From Azospirillum sp. TSO35-2 (lineage in GTDB: Bacteria > Pseudomonadota > Alphaproteobacteria > Azospirillales > Azospirillaceae): a DNA stretch of 64,000 nt. The DNA lies in contig NZ_LGRA01000021.1 of the NCBI RefSeq assembly GCF_003116095.1, positions 2,444,671-2,508,670 of the forward strand, given 5' to 3'. The notes under the pieces are model-generated. The model did not search any database. It saw only the letters and a program-made list of their open reading frames with translations, and was not told the DNA's origin. Position numbers and translations under genes: made by a program. Positions 34,274 through 41,517 of this stretch are shown here, one piece after another. Position 1 is the first letter of the stretch; the number at the start of each line of letters is the position of its first letter.

Positions 34274-34510
34274 TCAAGCCAGCAGCGGCGCCACCCAGCG
34301 TTTCAGGAACGCGTCCTCCGGCTCCGCCGTCACCACCAGAGGGCGGGCGGCCAACAGCAGTTGCAGCAAGGCGGTGTGCAGGTCCGTGCAGGCGGACAGG
34401 TCGACGCGGCGGGCCGGCGCCGCCTCCAGCCATTCGGCGAGCGGCAGCGCCTCGTCCACCGTGCAGGCGGCGTCGAAGCGGGCGGTGTCGGCGTCGTAGC
34501 GGATCGGCAT
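34274..34510 (-). CDS. Small STAS-like protein at the end of the che operon
   Basis: A 78-residue protein, MPIRYDADTARFDAACTVDEA, with VDLSACTDLHTALLQLLLAA and VVTAEPEDAFLKRWVAPLLA. The pattern of a short beta strand, a LDLSxCxxLHTAxLQ-like segment and closing helices matches minimal STAS domains (MlaB/anti-sigma-antagonist type) found in some chemotaxis operons. The start codon overlaps the cheA stop by one base, so translation is coupled. It may bind CheA or the receptor; this is inference. Function is otherwise unknown. Confidence 0.65.
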   Translation of the reverse strand: MPIRYDADTARFDAACTVDEALPLAEWLEAAPARRVDLSACTDLHTALLQLLLAARPLVVTAEPEDAFLKRWVAPLLA

Positions 34511-36723
34511 CACAGAAGCTCCCGCAAATCGAGCACGAGAATCAGCCGGCCGTCGCCCAGCACCGCGGTGCCGGCGTAGCCGCGCAGGCCGCGCAGCACC
34601 CCGGTCATCGGGCGCAGCACCACGTCGGCGCGCTCGCCGACATCGTCCACCACGACGGCGACCGGGCCGTCGCCCAGTTCGGCCAGCAGCACGCAGTCGT
34701 CCGCCGGCTGCGGGCCGTCCCCAGGGCCGGCGTCCGGCTGGCCGAGCAGGCGGCGCAGGCGGACCAGCGGCAGGACACGGTCGCGCAGCACCACGCTTTC
34801 CGCCCGCTTGACCGCGCGGATGGCGGCGCGCGGCACGCGCTGGATGCCGCCGACCAGGGAGACGGGGACGCCGTAGAGGGCGCCGGCCGCCTCGACCACC
34901 ACGACGCGGGTGATGCTGAGCGTCAGCGGCAGCGCCAGCCGCACCCGCGTGCCCTCGCCGACGGTCGAGGCGATCTCCACCCGGCCGCCGGCCCGCTCCA
35001 CCGCGGCGCGCACTGCGTCCATGCCGACGCCGCGGCCGGACAGGTCGGAGACGCCGGAGGCGGTGCTGAAGCCAGGAGCGAAGACCAGCCGCACCGCGTC
35101 CTCGTCCGCCAGCGCCGCCGCGGCGGCGGCGTCGAGCAGGCCCTTGGCGACGGCAGCGCGGCGCATCGCCGCCGGGTCGATGCCGGCGCCGTCGTCGGAC
35201 ACCTCGACCACCACGCCGCCCTTGTCCTGGAAACCGCGGACCCGCAGCATCCCGGCCGTCGGCTTGCCGGCGGCGGCGCGGCGGTCCGGCGGCTCGATGC
35301 CGTGGTCCAGGCTGTTGCGGACCAGATGCAGCAGCGGCTCCCCCAGCACGTCGAGGATGTCCTTGTCGGCCTCCGTCTCCGCGCCCTCCAGCCGCAGATC
35401 GACCGTCTTGCCCAGCCGGCGGGCGGTGTCGCGGACCAGCCGGGGCAGCGGGTCGAAGACGCGGGACAGCGGCAGCAGCCGCAGGCGCAGGGCGGCGTGC
35501 CGCAAATCGCCGACCAGCGTGTCGAGCCGGGCGGCGAACGCCTTCAGGTCGCGGCCCACATCCCCGGCCCCCGGCTCCCGTTGGCCCGACCCGGCGTCGG
35601 CGCGGCGGACCAGCGGTCCAAGCTGTCCCTTCACCACCGCCAGTTCGCCGACCAGCGCCATCAGCGCGTCCACCCGCTCCGGCTCCACCCGCAGGGCGCG
35701 CCGGGGGGCGGGGGCGGCCGGCTCCAGAGCCATTGGCGGCGTCGGCGCGGCGGGCGACCGGGCCGCGACGACGAGGCGGCGCAGGGCCTCCGCGTCGGCG
35801 CAGGCGGCATCGACCGCCGGCCGCTCCACCGGGGTGCCGAGCGCGGCCAGGATGGCGGTGACCGCCCGCGCCACCGCGGCGCGGCGGGCGTCCCGCTCGG
35901 CGGCGCTGCCGGGAAGGTCGAGGATGCGCGCCTGCTCCTCCAGCATGTCGGTGGCCAGCGGATCCGCCGGAACGGGGCCGCCATGCGCGGGCGCGACCGT
36001 CACCGCGGCGATCCGCACCTGGTCGGGCACGCTGCGGAAGGCCGGCGCCACCGCCGCCACCGGAGCGCCGCTCAAGGCGCGGAAGCGCAGCAGGCAGCGG
36101 TAGGGGTCCAGCCCGGCCGGCGGCGGCAGCGGCGCCACCGGCTCGACCAGCAGCAGGCGCAGGTCGGGGATGCGGCGGCACAGCGCCAGCGGATCGTCGC
36201 CGGTGAAGAAGCATTCCGGATCGGGGGTGTAGTCGATCGCGGTCAGCGTCCCGCCGCCCGCCAGCCCGGCCACCCGGCGCTGGGCGTCGTCCAGCGCGTC
36301 CACCCAGGCAACGCCGGGTGGGTCGGCGACGGACGCCGCACCGGTTTCGCCACTCTCCAGCGCGCGGACCAACGGGTCAGCGGCGGCCGCCGCGTCGTCG
36401 GGCAGCGCGCCGGCGCTCTCCAGCGCCGCCACCCAGCGGGCGCACTGGTCGAGCGCGCGGAACAGCCGGTCGGCCAGCTCCGGCGTCATCGTCCGGCCGC
36501 CGTCGCGCAGCAGCGACAGCGTGTCCTCGCCGGCATGGACCAGCCGGGTGAAGGGCGCCATGGCGAACAGGGCGCTGGAGCCCTTCAGCGTGTGGAAGGC
36601 ACGGAACAGCTCGTTCACCGCCTCGCGGTCGGCGGGATCGCGTTCCAGCGCCAGCAGGGCGGCGCCGGCCGCCTCCAGCAGGTCCTGCGCCTCGACGATG
36701 AACTGGTCGAACAGCTCGCTCAC
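34510..36723 (-). CDS. cheA: Chemotaxis histidine kinase CheA
   Basis: A 737-residue kinase with the usual P1-P5 order. The Hpt domain has phospho-acceptor His44 in FRAFHTLKGSSALF. A P2-like region with PYRCLLRFRALSGAPVA lies at 160-245, followed by a helical insert and Pro-rich linker. The dimerisation helix pair begins VDALMALVGELAVVKGQL (351-368). The ATPase domain has LHLVRNSLDHGIEPP (465-479), DDGAGID and LSGRGVGMDAV. The CheW-like P5 domain closes the protein. It phosphorylates CheY and CheB in response to receptors. Its ATG overlaps the cheY stop by four bases, and its stop overlaps the STAS-like start. Confidence 0.96.
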   Translation of the reverse strand: MSELFDQFIVEAQDLLEAAGAALLALERDPADREAVNELFRAFHTLKGSSALFAMAPFTRLVHAGEDTLSLLRDGGRTMTPELADRLFRALDQCARWVAALESAGALPDDAAAAADPLVRALESGETGAASVADPPGVAWVDALDDAQRRVAGLAGGGTLTAIDYTPDPECFFTGDDPLALCRRIPDLRLLLVEPVAPLPPPAGLDPYRCLLRFRALSGAPVAAVAPAFRSVPDQVRIAAVTVAPAHGGPVPADPLATDMLEEQARILDLPGSAAERDARRAAVARAVTAILAALGTPVERPAVDAACADAEALRRLVVAARSPAAPTPPMALEPAAPAPRRALRVEPERVDALMALVGELAVVKGQLGPLVRRADAGSGQREPGAGDVGRDLKAFAARLDTLVGDLRHAALRLRLLPLSRVFDPLPRLVRDTARRLGKTVDLRLEGAETEADKDILDVLGEPLLHLVRNSLDHGIEPPDRRAAAGKPTAGMLRVRGFQDKGGVVVEVSDDGAGIDPAAMRRAAVAKGLLDAAAAAALADEDAVRLVFAPGFSTASGVSDLSGRGVGMDAVRAAVERAGGRVEIASTVGEGTRVRLALPLTLSITRVVVVEAAGALYGVPVSLVGGIQRVPRAAIRAVKRAESVVLRDRVLPLVRLRRLLGQPDAGPGDGPQPADDCVLLAELGDGPVAVVVDDVGERADVVLRPMTGVLRGLRGYAGTAVLGDGRLILVLDLRELL

Positions 36724-37142
36724 GCTGCGCCCTCCACCGGGGAGACGGCCGTGGACACAGGTCGCCCGGTCAGCAGCCGCGCCGCGCGGACCAGCGTCTC
36801 CGGCCGCGGCGGCTTGACGATGTACCAGTTGGCGCCGGCCAGCAGCGCCTGCTCGCGGTCGCTGTCCTTCGATTCGGTGCTGATCATGATGGCGGGCACG
36901 TCGCGCAGCGCCGGGTCGCGGCGCAGGACGCGCAGCATGGTGTAGCCGTCCATCTTGCGCATGTTGACGTCGACGATCACCAGATCGGGCGGCACGGCCA
37001 TCGCCCGTTCCAGCCCCTCGATCCCGTTCACCGCCTCGTCGACGACGAAGCCGTCGGCCTCCAGCACGCGGCGGCTGAAGGCGCGGACGGTCACGGCGTC
37101 GTCGACCACCAGCACGCGGGGGCCGCTTGCGGTCTGGCTCAT
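36720..37142 (-). CDS. cheY: CheY-like single-domain response regulator
   Basis: A 140-residue receiver domain. It begins PRVLVVDDAVTVRAFSRRVL (acidic pair at DD), has the phospho-acceptor aspartate in PDLVIVDVNMRKMDGYTM and a conserved lysine in WYIVKPPRPETLV. The residue context VRAFSRR and MISTESKDSD is like chemotaxis CheY rather than a DNA-binding regulator. It overlaps cheR upstream and cheA downstream by four bases each. It is one of two CheY proteins in this operon; one may act on the output and the other serve as phosphate sink. Confidence 0.9.
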   Translation of the reverse strand: MSQTASGPRVLVVDDAVTVRAFSRRVLEADGFVVDEAVNGIEGLERAMAVPPDLVIVDVNMRKMDGYTMLRVLRRDPALRDVPAIMISTESKDSDREQALLAGANWYIVKPPRPETLVRAARLLTGRPVSTAVSPVEGAA

Positions 37143-38053
37143 GGCGTGCCTCCGTCCGCCGGTTTCTGGTAGAGGATGGCGTCGGGGAAGCGGCGCGGGA
37201 CGAACAGGGACGACATGCGGCTCATGCTTTCCGAATGGCCGAGACAGATGAAGCCGTTGGGCGCCAGTGCATCGTAGAACATCGCCGCCGCCTCCCGCCG
37301 GCCGAGATCGTCGAAATAGATCAGCAGGTTGCGGCAAAAGATCACGTCGATCCCGCGAAAACCGCGGACCTGCTGCGGATCGGCGATGTTGACCAGCGAG
37401 AAATCGACGGACTCCCGCAGCTCCTCGATGATCCGCCAGCGCGGGGCCCCGACCGCCGCCCCGCCCGGCTGCGGCGGGCGCACGGGCTGGAAATACTTGG
37501 CGCGGAGATGAGCCGGCAGCCCCTGGAGGGCGCGTTCGTCATAGACGCCCTCGCGCGCCCGGTCCAGCACGGCGCTGTCGATGTCCGACGCCAGCAGCTC
37601 GATCTCGTACTCGTCCACCCGCTTCCAGTGTTCCAGCAGCATGATCGCGATGGAATAGGGTTCTTCCCCGGTGGCGCAGCCGGCCGACCAGATGCGCAGC
37701 CGCGACCCCGGCGGCCGGTTGCGCACCAGCTCGTCCAGCACCGAGGTGACGAGGCAGTCGAGCTGGTACTTCTCGCGGAAGAAATAGGTCTCGTTGACCG
37801 TCATCAGGTTGACGAGCCGCTGCAGCTCCTCGCCCGACGCCTGGAAGCGCAGCAGGTTCATGTAGCCGCGCAGGTCCGGCGTGCCGACCGCCTGCATGCG
37901 GGCGGCGACCCGGCGGTCGACGAAATAGCGCTTGGCCTCGGTGAAGGACAGGCCGGTGCGGTCGCGCAGGAAGGCGCACAGCGTGGCGTAGTCCTCCGGC
38001 GACAAGCCGGCGGAGTCGGAGAGGGGATTGGCGGCGTCGGAGGACTCGGACAC
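37139..38053 (-). CDS. cheR: Chemoreceptor methyltransferase CheR
   Basis: A 304-residue enzyme that methylates receptor glutamates with S-adenosylmethionine. An N-terminal helical domain (residues 15-90, with LCAFLRDRTGLSFTEAKRYF and NLMTVNETYFFREKYQ) precedes the SAM-binding domain, which shows RIWSAGCATGEEPYSIAI, LLASDIDSAVLDRA and GIDVIFCRNLLIYFDD. It lacks an extra C-terminal TPR domain. It overlaps the cheY start by four bases and lies six bases downstream of the HEAT-repeat gene. All catalytic motifs are intact. Confidence 0.95.
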   Translation of the reverse strand: MSESSDAANPLSDSAGLSPEDYATLCAFLRDRTGLSFTEAKRYFVDRRVAARMQAVGTPDLRGYMNLLRFQASGEELQRLVNLMTVNETYFFREKYQLDCLVTSVLDELVRNRPPGSRLRIWSAGCATGEEPYSIAIMLLEHWKRVDEYEIELLASDIDSAVLDRAREGVYDERALQGLPAHLRAKYFQPVRPPQPGGAAVGAPRWRIIEELRESVDFSLVNIADPQQVRGFRGIDVIFCRNLLIYFDDLGRREAAAMFYDALAPNGFICLGHSESMSRMSSLFVPRRFPDAILYQKPADGGTP

Positions 38054-38059
38054 GCGTGC

Positions 38060-38734
38060 TCACCCGCCCCGGAAGCTGGATCGCGCCGCGTCGACGGCGA
38101 AGGCGACGAAGGGATCGTCGGGGAAGCGGCGGGACAGCCGCTCCAGGCTGGACAGCGCCTCCGGGCTGCCGGCCTCGGCCAGCGCCTCGACCGCGGCAAG
38201 GCCGACATTGACGTCGGCGTCGCGCTCCAGCACCGCCGTCAGCCAGTCCGCCCGGCCGGGATGGGCCAGCCCGCCCAGCCCCTGCACCGCGAAGATCCGC
38301 AGGTCGGGGTCGGCGTGGTCGAGCAGCGGCAGCAGCGCCGGGGCGGCCACCTCCGCCGGCATCTGCTGCAGGCTTTCCAGCGCGGCGTTGCGCAGGGCGG
38401 CGTCCTCGCGGTCGAGGAAGGGGACCAGCGCCGCCGCCGCCGCCGGCGTGGCGATGCGGGCGAGCGCGGTCAGGATCGCCTCGCGCACGCCGGCGTCCGC
38501 CTCGCCCTCCAGCCGGCCGGCGAGGGTCGCGACCGCCTCCGGCCGCCGGTCGGGTCCATGCCCCAGCGCGTGGGCGGCCAGCCGCCGCGCCGCCGGGTCG
38601 GCGTCGTTCAGCGCGGCGAGCGGGTCGGCAGTCCGTGGGTCAGCGGTCCGTGGGTCAGCGGTCCGTGGGTCGGGGGCACCGGCCGGCGCGTCGCCCACCG
38701 GGGGTGCGCCGGTCTTCTTCTTCACCAGTCCCAT
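38060..38734 (-). CDS. HEAT-repeat protein in the che operon
   Basis: A 224-residue all-helical protein with about five HEAT/PBS-lyase-like repeats between residues 38 and 205, for example AREAILTALARIATPAAAAAL-like units, ALRNAALESLQQMPAEVAAP and DLRIFAVQGLGGLAHPGRAD. Such repeats form protein-binding solenoids. It sits between cheB and cheR with gaps of nine and six bases, so it is a dedicated part of this pathway, perhaps a scaffold or adaptor; no enzymatic residues are seen. The N-terminal linker contains a repeated ADPRT unit made by a 15-bp tandem DNA repeat. Confidence 0.8.
   Translation of the reverse strand: MGLVKKKTGAPPVGDAPAGAPDPRTADPRTADPRTADPLAALNDADPAARRLAAHALGHGPDRRPEAVATLAGRLEGEADAGVREAILTALARIATPAAAAALVPFLDREDAALRNAALESLQQMPAEVAAPALLPLLDHADPDLRIFAVQGLGGLAHPGRADWLTAVLERDADVNVGLAAVEALAEAGSPEALSSLERLSRRFPDDPFVAFAVDAARSSFRGG
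38628..38672. repeat. Three 15-bp tandem units inside the HEAT-repeat gene
   Basis: Units at 38628-38642, 38643-38657 and 38658-38672 (GCRGTCCGTGGGTCR) are nearly identical. Being a multiple of three they keep the frame and encode consecutive ADPRT units in the flexible N-terminal linker, so copy number could vary without breaking the protein. Confidence 0.85.
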
Positions 38735-38743
38735 CGCGTTCCC

Positions 38744-39838
38744 CTACTCCGCCCGTTTCATGATCGGCGCCAGCCAACGGGTCAGTTGCCCGGCGATGCG
38801 GTCCGACGGCAGCACCACGCTGGCGCCGCCGCGGCGGATCAGCTCCTGCGGCATGCCGAAGACGACGGCGCTGTCCTCCGACTCCGCGATGGTGCGGCCG
38901 CCGCGGCGGCGCAGCTCCGCCATCGATTCGGCGCCGTCGTTGCCCATGCCGGTCAGCAGCACGCCGACCAGCCGGTCCGCCGGCAGCAGGCGCAGGGCGC
39001 TGGCGACCAGCCGGTCGGTGTTCGGGTGCCAGGGCCGGTCGGCCGAGGGCGGGACGCTGACCGCCTGCAGCCGCCCGCCGCGCCGCGCCAGCTCGACGTC
39101 GGCGCCGCCGCGGGCGATGCAGACCATCCCCGGCTCCAGCACCGCCGCCCGCGTCGCCTCCACCACCCGCAGGGCGCACATCTCGTCCAGCCGGCGCGCC
39201 AGCGTCATGGTGAAGGCGACGGGCATGTGCTGCGCCACCACCACCGGCCAGGGAAAGCCGGCGGGCAGGGCCGGCAGGATGTCCTCCAGCGTGCTCGGCC
39301 CGCCGGTCGACACGCCGACCAGCACGACGCCCTCCCCGCTCCCGGCACGCTCGGCCGGTGGGATGGGGAGTGGCACCGGTTCCGGCGCCACGAAATCCTC
39401 GCCGGCGATGCGGGCGCGGGCCAGCCGCAGCCGTTCGCGCAGGCCATGCACCCGGCGCGGCCGGGACGAGGCGGCGGCGCGCACCGTCTCGACCAGCGCA
39501 TCGCCGATGCGGCCGATGGTGCCGGCCGGCTTCTGCACCGCCTCCACCGCGCCCAGCCGCAACGCCTCCAGCGTCTCGTCCGCCCCGGCGGCGGTCAGGG
39601 CGGACACCATGACCACCGGCTTGGGATGCTCGACCATGATGCGGGCGAGGCAGGCCAGCCCGTCCATGCCCGGCATGGTGACGTCCAGCGTCACCACGTC
39701 GGGGTCCCAGACCGGCAGGCGGGCCAGCGCCTCCTCCCCGGTCGCCGCGGTTTCCACCTGGAAACCGGCGCCGGTCAGCAGCTCCGCGATGCGGCGGCGC
39801 ATCAGCGCGGAGTCGTCGACCACCAGAACCTTCACCAT
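38744..39838 (-). CDS. cheB: Chemotaxis response regulator protein-glutamate methylesterase CheB
   Basis: A 364-residue enzyme. The receiver domain (residues 1-120) has VKVLVVDDSALMRRRIAEL, the phospho-acceptor in VTLDVTMPGMDGL and KPAG near residue 103. The methylesterase domain (from about 180) carries the catalytic serine in VLVGVSTGGPSTLEDIL, the histidine in VVAQHMPVAFT and the aspartate in LTGMGNDGAESM. It removes methyl groups from receptors when phosphorylated by CheA. I chose ATG 39838, giving the family N-terminus MVKVLVVDD; ATG 39856 is possible. It lies 29 bases after the CheW gene. Confidence 0.95.
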   Translation of the reverse strand: MVKVLVVDDSALMRRRIAELLTGAGFQVETAATGEEALARLPVWDPDVVTLDVTMPGMDGLACLARIMVEHPKPVVMVSALTAAGADETLEALRLGAVEAVQKPAGTIGRIGDALVETVRAAASSRPRRVHGLRERLRLARARIAGEDFVAPEPVPLPIPPAERAGSGEGVVLVGVSTGGPSTLEDILPALPAGFPWPVVVAQHMPVAFTMTLARRLDEMCALRVVEATRAAVLEPGMVCIARGGADVELARRGGRLQAVSVPPSADRPWHPNTDRLVASALRLLPADRLVGVLLTGMGNDGAESMAELRRRGGRTIAESEDSAVVFGMPQELIRRGGASVVLPSDRIAGQLTRWLAPIMKRAE

Positions 39839-39867
39839 GCCCCGCCCTTCGCCCATCGGTTCGCGTC

Positions 39868-41517
39868 TCAACCGGCGGCGGCGAGCAGGCCGGTCAGACG
39901 GTCCATGTCGAGCAGGCTGTCGGCGTCCATCAGCAGGATCAGGCGCGAGGCGCCGCCCCGGTCGCCCTGGTCCAGGGTGGCGACCCGGCGGATCAGGCGG
40001 CGCTGCGCCTCCGACACCGAGGGCGCCGGGCCGATCCGCTCCGGCGGGATGGCCAGCAGGCCCGACAGGCCGTCCACCAGCAGCCCGACCCGCGTGGCGT
40101 CGTCCCGTCCGACCACCACCACCCGGCCGCGGTCGGCCTCGCCGGCGGCGGCGGGCAGGTGGAGCAGGCGGCGCTGGTCGATCAGCGGCAGCACCTCGCC
40201 GCGCAGGGTCAGCACGCCGGTGACGAAGTCGGGGGCGTTGGGCAGCGGCGTCGGCGTGTCCGGCCGGCGCAGCACCTCGCGCACCGCGGCGACCGGCAGG
40301 CCGTATTCCGCGCCGGCCAGCCGGAAGACGACGAAGCGTTCGGCGGCGGAAACCCCATCGCCGGATCGTGACGGCTCCATCGCTTCCCCTTCCTCCGCCG
40401 CACCGGCGTCACCCGGGCCGGAATGTCCAAGGCCGGCACCGTGGCGGAACAGCCGCTCGGCCGACAGAACCGACAACAGCCGGTGGCCGTCCCCCATTCC
40501 GGGAGAATCGGCGCGGGCGATGCCGTCGAGATCCTCGAACTCCGGCTCGCGGGCGAGCAGCGGCGGCACCGGGTCGATCCGGGCAGGGTCGAGCCGCAGG
40601 ATCTCCCGCACCTCGTCCACCATCACCCCGACCGGCGCCCGGTCCCGCCCGGCCCGCACCACCACGACGCGGCGGTCAATGCCGGCGGGGTCGCCCCCAC
40701 GGTCCAGCCCGAACAGGGCGCGCAGCCCGACCAGGGGCAGCAGCCGGTCGCGCACCGACATCACCCCCAGCAGATGCGCCTTGGCCTTGGCCATGCGGGC
40801 GACGGCGTCCGGCGCCGGCAGCACCTCGCGCACCCGCTCCACCGGCAGGGCGAATTCCTGGCCCGCCACGGCGAACACCAGCAAGGCGACGGTTTCGCGT
40901 CCGGCCTCCTGCCCGGCGGACAGGCCGGCGGACAGACCGGCGGCGGACGGGCCGCCGAAGCCGCGCGCCGGGCCGGCGGTGCGCTCGGCCTCCAGCGCGC
41001 CGAACTGGCGGTCGATCAGCGCGTCCAGCTTCAGGATGGTGGCGGGGCCGTCGCGCAGCACGCCGTCCAGCAGCGCGGTGTCGAGGCCGCCACCTTCTCC
41101 CGAATCCCCTCCCCCGCTCTCTCCCTTGGCCACCGGGTCGATGCGGTCGGCGGCAACGCGCAGCAGCCCGGCCATGGCGTCGACCCGCAGCCCGATCGGC
41201 TGGCCGCGATGCCCGACCAGCACGACGCGGGCCTCGCGCGTGGCGGCCGCAGCGCCGCCGGGTTGCCCCAGCGCGCGGGCGAGGTCGAGCACCGGCACCG
41301 CCTCGCCGTGCCATTGGGCCAGACCGTCCAGGCTGGACGGCCCCAGCGGGATGCGGACGAGGTCCGGCAGGCGGATCACCGCGCGCACCGCCGCCAGCGG
41401 CAGGGCAAGGCGCAGGCCGCCGACCGCCACCACCAGGAAGGCGAGGCGGTCGTCCGCGACCGTCGGGCCTTCGGCTGCACCTTCGAGGGCTGGGCTGGGG
41501 GCGGGGGAAGCGGTCAC
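39868..41517 (-). CDS. Triple-domain CheW coupling protein
   Basis: A 549-residue protein made of three CheW domains: about 24-172 (LAFLVVAVGGLRLALPLAAV), 208-358 (VALLVFAVAGQEFALPVERV) and 392-545 (RFVVFRLAGAEYGLPVAAV). Glycine-, alanine- and glutamate-rich linkers join them. Each has the characteristic later strand pair, such as LLGVMSVRDRLLPLVGLR and VTGVLTLRGEVLPLIDQR; the first repeat is the most diverged. Ordinary CheW has one domain of about 150 residues. A triple unit could bridge several CheA or receptor partners. The start overlaps the receptor stop by four bases. No other CheW is in the operon. Confidence 0.92.
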   Translation of the reverse strand: MTASPAPSPALEGAAEGPTVADDRLAFLVVAVGGLRLALPLAAVRAVIRLPDLVRIPLGPSSLDGLAQWHGEAVPVLDLARALGQPGGAAAATREARVVLVGHRGQPIGLRVDAMAGLLRVAADRIDPVAKGESGGGDSGEGGGLDTALLDGVLRDGPATILKLDALIDRQFGALEAERTAGPARGFGGPSAAGLSAGLSAGQEAGRETVALLVFAVAGQEFALPVERVREVLPAPDAVARMAKAKAHLLGVMSVRDRLLPLVGLRALFGLDRGGDPAGIDRRVVVVRAGRDRAPVGVMVDEVREILRLDPARIDPVPPLLAREPEFEDLDGIARADSPGMGDGHRLLSVLSAERLFRHGAGLGHSGPGDAGAAEEGEAMEPSRSGDGVSAAERFVVFRLAGAEYGLPVAAVREVLRRPDTPTPLPNAPDFVTGVLTLRGEVLPLIDQRRLLHLPAAAGEADRGRVVVVGRDDATRVGLLVDGLSGLLAIPPERIGPAPSVSEAQRRLIRRVATLDQGDRGGASRLILLMDADSLLDMDRLTGLLAAAG

